Assembly (NCBI GenBank): GCA_037176725.1
Contig: JAZBRS010000011.1
Location: forward strand, 186,001 to 250,000
Direction: 5' to 3'
DNA length: 64,000 bases
Origin: Posidonia oceanica
Lineage: Eukaryota > Streptophyta > Magnoliopsida > Alismatales > Posidoniaceae
The position numbers were made by a program, and so were the translations under genes. The notes under the pieces were generated by a model, which ran no database searches, had not been told where the DNA came from, and worked only from the letters and a program-made list of their open reading frames with translations. Below, piece after piece: positions 11,641 to 21,350 of the stretch (positions are counted from its first letter, which is position 1; the number at the start of each line of letters is the position of its first letter).

Positions 11641-12400
11641 AGATGAAATGGGTGATAGGTTGACGGACCTATCACCGGATAGTTAGGGCTATCAGCCCAC
11701 AGAGAGTTAACGGACTCACTACCGGATAGTTGGGGCTATCAGCCCGATGGATGGTGATAGGCAAGCGAGTCTATCAGGCAAGAGGGGTGATTACAAGTGG
11801 GACAGCTTGTAACCACGAATGCAATGAGAATACCATACCCGAAGGTGTAGCAGAGGTCCGTAGTTGCTCCCGTAACAGTTGGGGTTGTCAGCCCAAATGC
11901 AAATGGAAATGGGATACCATGGGGCATCTAAATAAAGATGCCCCTGGTATCGATGAGCAATACCAGGGGGCAGCCGAAGCACCACTGGTATCAAAATGCA
12001 AGGCGGAGACAACACTAACGGGTTTGTCAGCCGAGTAGTTAGGGCTACCATCCCGAATGCAGTGAAATGGATGTAAGGGCATACCATGCAAAGTGCAATG
12101 ACGGTGGGGGATGCAATGAAATAATGCAAATGCAGGGTGATAAGTTAAAGGACTTATCGCCGAATAGTTGGGGATATCAGCCCATATGCAGCGCGGATAT
12201 GCGGGATGACATTTTAACGAGCGTCAACCGAGCAGTTAGGGCTACCAGCCTGATGCAGAGGAATGCAGAGTGATAGGTTAACGGACCCATCGCCGAGCAA
12301 TTAGGGCTGCTAGCTCGGATGCAGAAATGATGGCACGATAAGATCATAAGTTGATGGATCCATCGCTGAGTAGTTAGGGCTGCCAGCCCGAATGCAGAAT
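11641..12400. repeat. Stem-loop repeat cluster in the Tat-2 3' region
   Basis: Repeated two-hairpin units are visible. The first hairpin is of the type GATAGGT-TGACGG-ACCTATC (11654-11673) and the second of the type GATAG-TTAGGG-CTATC (11678-11693). Variant units follow at about 11703, 12020, 12140, 12210, 12270 and 12350, with both arms changed in step (for example GCAG/CTGC, GTAG/CTAC). A longer hairpin at 11913-11951 pairs GATACCATGGGGCATCT with AGATGCCCCTGGTATC around a 6-base loop, with one bulge. The same motifs occur in Tat-3 at 44235-44540 and 46275-46740. Confidence 0.85.
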
Positions 12401-13430
12401 GATGCAGAAAGGAAACAGGAAATCCATCATGATAGGCGTGCAATGGCCTCAGCACAGCCATGCTTCGCGGCGTCACGAGGTGACAAACGAGGTACATGCT
12501 GGTCATCACAGACCTGCCCATGCGGTGGGCGGCAAAATTTGAAAATCGCGGAGCCTTTGAGTGAGGCAAGCAAAAATGCTCGCCCTCCGCTCTGGTTTTC
12601 GAAAACAGGGAGAAAGGAAGATAAAAATATATTACAGCATGCATGTTTTGGTGGCTTTTGGACTTAAAACAGCTGTACCAAGAGGATGCTTCTGCAATTC
12701 CTGACTCAAGAGACTCGATCCTCGAGCGACGCCATGCCGAGTTGTGGTCGGTGGCTCTCTTTGTCACTCTTGGTTCGCTCCTTGGCTTTGCAGAGTATAG
12801 CCTTCAACTGCAGGGTAGCAGAAGCATTGGATGCAGCTTCTTTGCCTCCATCTCAATTCTTTGAGGACCGACTACCGCTTTTGACGCTCACAGAATAAAT
12901 CTTTCTTTTCCCCTCATGAGTGACTGGAGTTGCATCTAGCCTGCCAAGGAAGTAGAGATGTCTGCAGAGGAGATTGGAGCGTACTGCTGCGCTCGGAGGG
13001 TGCGGCCAGGTCCTCCTGATAGTGCATCTCGTGCAGTTGCCAGTGTGGCGCTTGAAGTTGATAGCCGAGGTGGCTTCGACGCTCGTCCGAGTCACTCCTC
13101 TCATGAGCGATTTCTTCCTTCAACTTCTTTCTGCATTTTTCTTTTGTGCTCAGCATGCATATTATGTTGTCATTTCTTTTACTCACATGACCTCTATTCT
13201 TTTGGATATGCATGTCTTCGCCCTCTTGGGGTAACAGTCCTAGATGAGGCGTTGAGAGTTCGGCTGATCGGCGTACACCTTCGGCGTCTGCAATGCGCAG
13301 ATGGTGCTGCTCGGGCAAGACCTACCTGCGATCGTCACTGCTTGACATCCTCTAAGCGCTGCTTGTTTGTCCAAAGCCGGGTTTCTGATTATACAAATGT
13401 TTGTGGGTTTAGTATATTTTAATGGGGGAA
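12400..13430. other. Unrecognised segment between two hairpin clusters of Tat-2
   Basis: About 1 kb without hairpin repeats and without a counterpart that I could see in Tat-3. Short frames exist on both strands (minus 12914-13318 with 134 codons, plus 12958-13422 with 154 codons), but neither shows a domain or strong codon bias. It could be a captured host fragment, an unrelated insertion or decayed element sequence; I saw no terminal repeats or duplications to decide. Confidence 0.45.
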
Positions 13431-13649
13431 AGAACAAACATGTTTTTGGGTTTTGCGTTGGTTTTGTATTTTTATGATTTTTGGGAAAACATAAAAGGGA
13501 AAACTAGCAGAAGGGCGGAGAAAATATTTTTGCTGTTTTTTATTTTCTTGATTTTTTTGGCTTTATGCTTTACAGGATGCAATAAATGACAATGCATGAT
13601 GGCAGATATGTGCAAGATGAATGGATATGCATGCAAAGTGATTGATATG

Positions 13650-13865
13650 TGCAGGTGATAAGTTGACGGACTTATCGCCGAATAGTCAGGGATATCAGCC
13701 CGATGATGATAAGTTGACGGACTTATCGCCGAGCAGTTAGGACTGCCAGCCCAGTGGTGATAGGTTAACGGACCTATTGTCGAATAGTTAGGGGTATTAG
13801 CTCGGTGATGATAGATTAACGGACCTATCGCCAGATAGTTAGGGGTATCAGCCCATGTGGTGATG
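13650..13865. repeat. Second stem-loop cluster of Tat-2
   Basis: Four consecutive two-hairpin units begin near 13655, 13704, 13754 and 13806. First-hairpin arms are GATAAGT/ACTTATC in two units and GATAGGT-like/ACCTAT in the next. Second-hairpin arms include AATA/TATT (about 13782-13798) where a neighbour has GATA/TATC, again a paired change. Confidence 0.82.
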
Positions 13866-14049
13866 CATGCATGTAGGAAAAAATGCAAGTTTTTTAAGGT
13901 TTTTGTTGTTTTTATGCTTTTTATGATTTTTGACATGGCAAAAAAACACAAAAAACAAAACAAAACAAAAAGGAAAGACAGTGCAGGAAACAAAAGAGAG
14001 GTAAGAGCGACTTACCTGTCAGCGACCTCAGGAGGGAGGTGCTAGGTCT

Positions 14050-16448
14050 GCCCCTACTCTGCTAATGCTGTCAGCAGGATCTGCTGCTGGCAGTGCAGGG
14101 AGCACTGGGGCTGCTGATGCTGGAGAAGGAGCTTACCTGGACGGTGTTGCGACTGGGCTTGCTATTCATTCTACCGTTGCGCTTCCAAGCGTCCCCCGGA
14201 CAAACTGGGAGAGGCAGGAAGGGGGGGATTGCGCCGATGGGATCGAAAGGGCCCACTGGGGTGGAGCTGGATTCAAAGAAGATTGGGAAGGCCCCGAGGT
14301 TCCGGCATCCTCGGAGCTTGCAAGCTCAAAGAAGGAAAGGCCAGCTACGCTAGGGTGTGCAAGTGCAGGTGCAGGTGTGTGAGCAACCTCCTGCAGACTG
14401 ACGACGAGGGTCCCGTTGTCAATCAGGTCCTGAACGACATCCCGAAGAGTGAGGCAATTATCCGTCGAATGCCCCGAGGCTCGATGGTAATCGCAATACT
14501 TGCTCGCATCGTACCACCTCAGAAGAGGATTTGGTGGAGGGCGAGTTTCTGGGAGCCTTAGAAGTGATGCAACCTGGGGAAAGACGGCGCTTAGCGGCTC
14601 ACCAAGTGGGGTGAAGTCGCTCTTAGCGTGGTGGATTCGTATCTGCCTAGGCTGTCGTCCTTGCTGAGCTGGTGCGACGTGATGCACCGGCTCAACGGTG
14701 ATAGTGTGTGTAGTGGGTGCATAAATAGGTGCAGGCACTAGCGGAAAGGGTCTAGCTGACTTTCCGCAAAGGTAGGCACTTCAGGAGGATCAGCGCATGC
14801 GGCGACGTGCTGCTTGGAGCAGTCGGAAGCGGAGTTGTTGCTGCTGTTGCTGCTGCGGTGGTTGCTGGTGCTGTCGGCTTGCCTGGCCAGTGTAGAAAGT
14901 GTGGGGAAATGCCCACTCTGCAGTGAGCTTTCCATCCGGGCGCCAACCCTAATCAGCGATGCAAAACAAGTGCTGGATGCAAAGTAGAGTCCTAGTCGTC
15001 GGCAGCGTCGCTTTGACGATCATCTCGATAGAATCCTCCTCGGAGGGCCTATCTTTGACCTAGGCGGCTATGGAGCGCCAGCGACCGACATACTCCCCGA
15101 ATGGCTCTTGGAGCCTCTTCAGGATGGCAACGAGATCCTCCCTCTTGGGGATCAAGTCAAGGTTGAAAGCATATTGCTCAAGGAAAGCCCGAGAAAGACC
15201 AAGTCTGAACCGCTGCCGTGTTAAGGGACGTGAACCACCTAAGCACGGGGCCGATTCAACTCTTCTGGAACAGGCAGATAAGGAGCCTTTCATCAGCCCG
15301 AAGCTAAGGAAGGTCCTTGCAATATGCCTTTAGATGCGAGATGGGGTAACCTCTACCATCATATTTATCGAAGTCTAGGATGTGGAACTTTGAAGGGAGT
15401 GCGGCCTCGGGAAAGAGACAGAGGTTGCGAAATTGGTAGGGCTAGTGGTCCTGGCCTTGCACTTGACGAAGTGCTCTCTCTAGATCACCCAACCTGGTAA
15501 GGAAGGCGTTAGAGGCTGCTGCTGGCGATGGTTGTGCAGCAGAGGCAGGGACCACATATATTGTGCGGGTCGCGCGAGAGCGCTCCTCCGGATCCACCGT
15601 CACGCCACCTGGTGTTGTAGCATGAGGACCAGCTTACCTGTGCAAGGGTGCAAGGTGTGGTGCTATGTATGCAGGAGCCCAAATCTGATGCAAGGAAAAT
15701 GGATGGATAATATGCTGTGCAGTGTAAGGTGTAGTGCAGGGGAGCAGCAGCTGTTGCACTGGCACGGTGCTAGGCAACAGGCCTGAGGGGTGCTGTGCTC
15801 CTGCCAACCCAAATGACTGGCCACCAGAGGAAGGAGTTGCATGCAGTGCAAGGTGTTGTGCAGGTGCAGGAGGCTGATAATGCGCCCCCATCGCCAGAGC
15901 TATGAGGAGCCGAGGTGATGGAAAGGGCGGGGGTGCAGTGTAGCGAGCCTGCAGGGCTACAGAGGGCGGCACCGGAACCTCAGGGGTTGAACGGAAAGAG
16001 CAGGCCACAGTCGGGTCGAGTGCGAGAGCCATGCTTCGCAGCCTATCGGCCTTAGCCAACAAATGCTGCACTTGCAAGGTAGAGAACGCATCGACCGACG
16101 GGCCGGGGCGCGAAGAGGTGTCCACCGAAGGAGGCGCGGATACCAAGGAAGCAACAGGAGTGGATCCTACGCAAAAGGGTAGCCGCAGAAGGCTGGACTC
16201 CCGAGACGGGAAGGCCCTGGGATGCGACAGAAGGCGACGCTCCTGGAGACAGAGTAGCGGTCATCGTGACAGGCTCGGTGACAAGCTCCAGGTCGGCTAG
16301 GGTCGACCCTTGGATAAAGGGGTTGGGTGGTCTCTAGTACCAGAAGTGGAGAGGAGACGGGGGATGCCAAAGTAGGGGAGGGAGAGACCAAAGTCGATAT
16401 CTCCCCTGATGCCAAAGAGGAAGAAGGCTCGCCGAGATGCTGGGCCAT
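14050..16448 (-). pseudogene. Tat-2 gag remnant
   Basis: Gag forms the virus-like particle. The ATG at 16448 (M-A-Q-H-L) matches the gag start of Tat-3 at 58745 (M-A-Q-R-T), which decides the start. Downstream are a proline-rich N-terminal part (16146-15634), a retrotransposon gag core with F-D-K-Y-D-G-R-G-Y-P and W-F-T-S-L (about 15400-15150), a segment rich in S and N (about 14850), and a degenerate zinc-finger-like block C-D-Y-H-x5-H-S-T-D-N-C (about 14480). Several frameshifts and stops break the frame. The 3' end (about 14050-14100) joins non-coding sequence instead of protease, so the pol deletion lies here. Confidence 0.8.
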
Positions 16449-16589
16449 AGCAGATGGCGAGCGAAAGCAAACAGGTCTGCGGCTGAAGGCAGGGGCACAA
16501 GACCTAAGGAGAGCTACTGTCGGAGGCAACAGATAGCTCAGAGACAGAGAGGGACGCTTAGGATCCTAGTTGAAGGAACCTGCACCTAC

Positions 16590-16606
16590 CTGCAAAACAA
16601 ATAAAC
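16590..16606 (-). promoter_or_regulatory. Predicted 3' splice site just upstream of Tat-2 gag
   Basis: On the minus strand a T-rich run ends in TTTGTTTTGCAG, with the last intron base at 16590, 142 bases before the gag ATG. Tat-3 has a matching acceptor at 58927. Paired with donor-like sites in the LTRs this suggests a leader intron. It is a prediction from consensus only. Confidence 0.5.
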
Positions 16607-17551
16607 ACATTAGAGGTTGGATGCAAAAAGGAGTTATTAGGGGTGGCATGATGCAGATGAATGCCCTTATATGCACTCTCTCACCATACATGTCCCGAGT
16701 AGATGACCTACCAGGACGCACTCAGGGGTAATGGAATTATACAGACTCCAGGTCAAAAAAAAGGCTCCCGTCTCGACCCTGCCAAAGCTCAGGTATAACG
16801 GGTGGTGCATTGGTGGCCTCGACCCTACTGGAAACATGGGTGGTACCCTCCAATAACACCGATGCGATCCCTGGACAAGGGGGGACAGACCGATCTACTC
16901 ACACCACGCCAAAGCGTTGGGAGCAAGAGACCGGGACTATCCTTCATAGACTGTGGGTCGACTCTGGTGAGAAGAATGCATGCTTTCTATATGCTGATGC
17001 AAATGCTTTAGAGCATTTTTACTTGCGTTTTATTTAACCAAGGGGAAAAATTGCAAGTTTTGGCTCTAGTTGTACTTAGATGTTATTGCTTTGCTTTATT
17101 GTGGCTTTTAGATTAAGCAAAAGGGAAGCAAGCAAGTTTCTACTATCCTAGGCACGACATATGCGAATGGGAGAGAAGCAAGAAGTCATGGCTTGTAAGC
17201 AATTCACACAGCAAGGCGAAAAGCATGGGCATGGCATGTGCAAGTGTATGTGGGCATGATAGTGAAGAGAAAACACTTATCATAGCAAAAGGCAAGTATA
17301 CATAGTATGTGCAGGTGCAGTGGCATTGCAATGGTATAAAAGGAAGCATTCATCATTCAAAAGGCATGCATGGTGTGCCAAGCAGGTATTTAGACATGTG
17401 ATATAGGTAAATAAAGCAGCACAAGCAATCATGGCATAAAGTAGGTAAATAAACAAGCAAGCAGGTAGGCAAGTAAAGCAGGCGGAAGCAAAAGGCAAGC
17501 AAAACATAGAAGCAAGAGGCAAGAAGGCCAAGGCGAAAGTCGGAGTACAGC
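16607..17551 (-). other. Tat-2 untranslated leader
   Basis: Between the primer-binding site and gag. The stretch 16760-17030 is closely similar to 59100-59350 in the Tat-3 leader, including GGCTCCCGTCT and a GGGGGGACAGAC-like block, so it is a conserved leader, possibly a packaging region. No open frame of note. Confidence 0.65.
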
Positions 17552-17569
17552 TCCCCAGCAAAGTCGCCA
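17552..17569 (-). other. Primer-binding site of Tat-2
   Basis: The minus-strand sequence TGGCGACTTTGCTGGGGA begins two bases after the LTR terminus at 17571. Tat-3 has TGGTGACTCTGCTAGGGA in the same position (60054-60071). The TGG start and the position fit a tRNA 3' end complement, and the sequence resembles primer sites of Tat/Athila elements. I do not assign the tRNA. Confidence 0.75.
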
Positions 17570-18507
17570 CTATAGTAATCCTGAATTCTGATTGTCCATG
17601 CACGATACCAAAGTTTGCGTGCACCGATCAAAATAGGCTCACTATATGCGGCAGGATCCGAGGGAAGAAACTCGACTCAGAAGCGCTGGCAAAAGAGAAG
17701 AAAAGAAATGATAAGACAAAATCGGAGTCGCCACCAGGTCTATTGAATTGGAAGACAAGGAAAACCAGGGGTAAAGCATGAAAAGACATGCAAAATCGAA
17801 TGCAAGGAGGGGCAAAGGGATGCAATACTAAGCTATGCTATGCTATGACTCATGCCTAGGATAAAGGAAAGGTCGATGCGAGCCAAGAGAAAGGGCAAGG
17901 ACTCCTGTTACGTACGGGAAAAGTGTTAGGCACCCCGATACGTCCGAGAGTTGGTCTTTCTTAGGCAATCTCGCGCTAATGCAGGGAAATGCTAGCCTAA
18001 TGCTTGCATGTAATGAACGCCTACCTGCTATGAATGGGGAAATAAACGTGCCATCTATGTGCTCAGCAATGTTGGTAGTATTCCGAACTGGGTGGACCCT
18101 GGTTCGTGAGGACTCCTAGGCTGTAAGCATCATAGCCCTAAATGCAGATGCAGGCGATACAGCGAAACTGCGGGGAAACCAAGCAATGCAAACGACATGC
18201 AAGTGACAAAGCAAAGTAGGTGCGGAAAACGGTGTGAAATGCGAGAAACAATGCAAGGCACGGAAAATGGTGCAGGGTGCGGAAAACGATGCAACAGAGC
18301 AGAAAACGATGCAAAACATGGAAAATGGTGCAAAGCGCAGAAAATGGGGCAAGATGCGGAAAACGAGGTGAAAGCGGGGCGTAAAACCAAAACAAGGGTT
18401 AGGCAGCATGCATAAGGGTTGCGGTAAGCATTAGAAGCCGTAAAACGCGAAAAACGACGAGCGGAGCAAAATCGGCGTTTTAAAACTAAGACAAGCCAAC
18501 TGCAAGT

Positions 18508-20637
18508 GTTGGACGCTGGCAACAGCGGCGTCCAACGTTGGACGCTGCCATTGTTGGCGTCCAACACCTGCTGGAGGCAGCCAACATGCAATTTTTAGAA
18601 AACAATGCATTCTAGCTAAATGGATGCAATACAGATGCAAAAATGCAACTAAATGGGTGCATGACATGCAAGACTAACCTAACAGAGGCTTAGAGGAGGA
18701 ACCAGAGCAAGGAGCAAGCTAAGATCAAAGATTAAAGCAAGCAGGTTGTTGGACGCCCCTGAACATGGCATCCAACGTTAGACGCCAAAGGGACAGGCGT
18801 CTAACACAGGCCAGAAGACAGCAAGACAAAGAAGCATACAAAAGGCAAATAAAAAATGGGTACATGCATTTGGGCTACTGGAGATGAGCATAGGGCAGAC
18901 ATACAAGCATGGGATCACATATCAAAAGCAAGAACTTACCAACTACAGCATGTGCCAGGCTAGAGACACAACCAGAACGTTGGACGCGAGCTAGGCTGGC
19001 GTCCAATGTTGGACACCTGCACCAGCAGCGTTCAACACATTTGGAGGCACAACACACAAAAAACATGCATAAAATAGCAAATAAACTAATTAAGGCTGAA
19101 TGAGTAGTTGCAAAGGAAGCTAAACATGCATGGAAACATAGGAGACATGCAAAGAAACAGGTCAGAACATCATGCAAGCTAACCGAAGCCAAGCAGATGG
19201 ACTGCGGCATTAGACGCTGGAGGTAGCAGCGTCCAACGTTGGACGCTGAAGCCCCTGGCGTCCAACGACAGCAGGATGCATACTTACCTGTGCTAAGGGG
19301 GAGCTCAGCTCTAACCCCACCTATATGCATGCAAACTACTAAAAATGCCATAACAGGAAAGAAACATCCACAGCAAGCATTCAACTCATGGAAAGTAAGA
19401 GAGGAAAGATATGCATAAGAGATAAAAGATTAAAAACATGCAACAAGGAGCATGCAACTTAGAAAGATCCTAGCAAACCTAAGCGTGGTTGCCATAGGGG
19501 CCAGGCATCTCTAAGCAAGCATGGATCATGAATAGGCATAAAAAATAGGCATAGTGTAGGCATGGCAGCAAGCTACAGCTAACAGAGGTGTTGGACGCTG
19601 GGTGAACCAGCGTCCAACGTTGGACGCGGCTCTCCCAAGCGTCCAACGCAGGTGGGAAGCAAACAGACTTAAATCTTGCAAAAATACTTAGGCATGGATC
19701 AAAGCATGGATATAGGCATGGTATGACATCAGAGGACATGCAAGGAAGACAAACAGCATGGATTTACAAAATAACAAGCAGTAGCAAGGCATGGAAGGCA
19801 TTAGAACAAGAGCAAAGGAAGGTAGGGTGTTGGACGCTGGCCTATGCTGCGTCCAACACACTGAACTCTCTTCTGGCCACGAATCACAGCCAAATGGATT
19901 CAAAACTTTGCAAAAATGCATGGAAACATTCAACCTAGCATGCATGACCTATGGGGATAGATAACTTACCTTGTTGCGGCCTGGAATGGTGTGTCGACCT
20001 CCTTCACCGGCGCTGCGGAAGTAGAGGCAGAGCTGACTCCGGCGAGCTCGCGTGGCTAGCTGGGGGCACGGGAGAGGTCAACGAAGGGTCAGGGAGGAAG
20101 GTGGACACTTGTTCTTGCTCTGGAGGTGGAGAATTGCAGAGGGAGAGGGTTGTGCTGGTCTGTGTGTTATGAGGAAGAAGGGTGTTTGCTGCTGTTTTGT
20201 TCAATGGGTGCTTGGGTTTTGCTGCCGAATTACAGCGGCTCAAAGGGGAATTGGCAGGGGCTTTGAGTGTGCTGAGGCCACGAGGATGGAAGGAGGGGGC
20301 GTGGGTGTTGTCAGAAGGCCGGCGAGGTCAGGGCGGTGGCAGGTGCGGGCGGCGGAAGTCAGCTGCTGGCAGTGAGGGCTTAGAGAGCGGTTTTGGTGCT
20401 GATGGGGAGAAGATAGGTAGTAACTTGGGCTTGGAAGGTAGTGGATGGCGTGGAGTGGAAGAGGGGACAGGTAGTAAGTGCGGGGAGGCGGTGGAGTGGA
20501 CGGGCGGTGAGCCGAAGGGGGCGGAGCAGCTGCTGTTGCAACCGAGCTGTTGGACACTGGAGCAGAAGGCGTCCAATGTAGGACGCTGGCACAAAACACG
20601 TCCAACGTTGGACGCTGCCTATTCCAGCATACAACGC
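18508..20637. repeat. Dispersed palindromic units around GCGTCCAACGTTGGACGC
   Basis: Units of about 58 bp begin with GTTGGACGC and end with GCGTCCAAC, with the two facing halves meeting in a palindrome. Copies are at about 18508-18565, 18748-18805, 18979-19036, 19210-19266, 19590-19646, 19829-19857 (half) and 20549-20637 (three halves). The central 18-base palindrome is perfect at 18528-18545. Most copies are 230-380 bp apart in otherwise unrelated sequence. They are absent from the other LTRs in the window. Confidence 0.88.
19961..19975 (-). promoter_or_regulatory. Predicted 5' splice site in the Tat-2 LTR
   Basis: The minus strand reads CGCAACAAG/GTAAGTTAT, a near-perfect plant donor (AAG/GTAAGT), at the downstream end of the GC-richer leader part. 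The variant B LTRs have a donor-like AG/GTA at the equivalent end of their leader (23643, 38759, 63811). Confidence 0.5.
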
Positions 20638-20964
20638 ACTCAATTGGCAAAAGGCTGCAAAGGGGCTTGGGCTTGGGCTAAAAAGGTTTAAAAAGGTGTA
20701 AAACGGCTTGGAGTTTTGGGCTAGGTTTCAGGCTAGGTTTTGGGGGTAGAAAGGGGTTAGAAAAAGCAGTGCCATTCCAAAGTCCACACGAGCCTGCAGG
20801 AGAAAACAACCAACTTCCAGGCTGTCAGATTGGGGTGTCAACAGCGTGCAAGGGATTAAACGTGCAATCTAAGTGCTCAGCAGTGCTGTCTGTGTTCCGA
20901 ACCAGGCGAGCCCTGGTTCGTGAGAACTCCAGGCTGTAAGCATCACTGCCCTAATGCAAATGCA

Positions 20965-21298
20965 AGCGATTAAAACAAAACGCCGGTAAAACCACACAAT
21001 GCAGGTGTGCGACAAGCAAAGGGGAAAGCAAATCCGGGTGGAAAACAAGCGATGCAAACATGAAATCAAAACATCGGAAAAGCCACGCAATGCAGGGGCA
21101 CGACAAGCAAAGGGGAAAGCAAATCCAGGCGAAAAACAAGCAATGCAAGCGTAAAAGCAAAATATCGGAAAAGCCACGCAATGCAGGGGTATGACAAGCA
21201 AAGGGGAAAGCAAATCCAAGCGAAAAGCAAGCGATGCAAATGTAAAAGTAAAACATCAGAAAAGCCACGCAATGCAGGGGTACGACAAGCAAAGGGGA
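20965..21298. repeat. 91-bp tandem block in LTR variant B (about 3.7 copies)
   Basis: The unit contains CATCGGAAAAGCCACGCAAT and GACAAGCAAAGGGGAAAGCA. Homologous blocks lie at 37100-37610 and 61147-61387. Because 91 is not a multiple of three, every minus frame reads a Cys/Phe/Leu-rich pseudo-peptide through the block; these are not genes. Confidence 0.85.
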
Positions 21299-21305
21299 TG
21301 ATTAG

Positions 21306-21350
21306 ACGACATGACGTGCGTCAACCGGGCAGTTAGGGCTGCCAGCCTGG
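21306..21350. repeat. Stem-loop pair inside LTR variant B
   Basis: Directly after the 91-bp block, TGACG-TG-CGTCA and GGCAG-TTAGGG-CTGCC form two short stems. The same pair follows the tandem block in the other two LTRs (about 37620-37665 and 61398-61440), with the bases between TGACG and CGTCA changing but the stems kept. The second hairpin is of the same type as those in the Tat 3' regions. Confidence 0.75.

Larger units (their letters stand above)
10419..17570 (-). mobile_element. Tat-2: interior of a minus-strand Ty3/gypsy (Tat-like) element lacking pol and its 3' LTR
   Basis: Reading downward from the LTR end at 17571: a primer-binding site (17552-17569), a leader that matches Tat-3 (16760-17030 versus 59100-59350), a broken gag (16448 to about 14100), then directly the stem-loop-rich 3' region (13860-11650) and ATGC-rich sequence to about 10419. 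No protease, RT, RNase H or integrase is present. The element ends without a purine tract or LTR where LINE-F begins. It is therefore an internally deleted, non-autonomous derivative whose 3' end is also lost. Confidence 0.82.
17571..20843 (-). mobile_element. 5' LTR of Tat-2 (3,273 bp), variant A
   Basis: The outer end at 20843 reads TGTTGACACCCC on the minus strand, identical to the start of the solo LTR at 4729; the inner end at 17571 reads GATTACTATA followed by the primer-binding site. The roughly 120 bases before 17571 match the solo LTR end. Modules from the outer end: a guanine-rich, leader-like part (about 20650-19980), a GTAAGT donor at 19970, a 2-kb block with palindromic TTGGACGC units (18508-20637), and U5. 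It interrupts an older LTR: sequence resumes at 20844 with the interior of LTR variant B. The candidate duplication is GCGTG (20844-20848), but its partner is missing. Confidence 0.85.

Noticed and set aside
13472..13993. Minus frame of 173 codons over the second hairpin cluster
   Set aside because: Repeats of Y-H-H-x-A-x-x-P-N-Y-S come from the hairpin units; not a conserved protein.
20004..20691. Frames of 80-169 codons on both strands in the Tat-2 LTR leader
   Set aside because: Open on both strands with no domain; likely chance frames in G-rich leader sequence.
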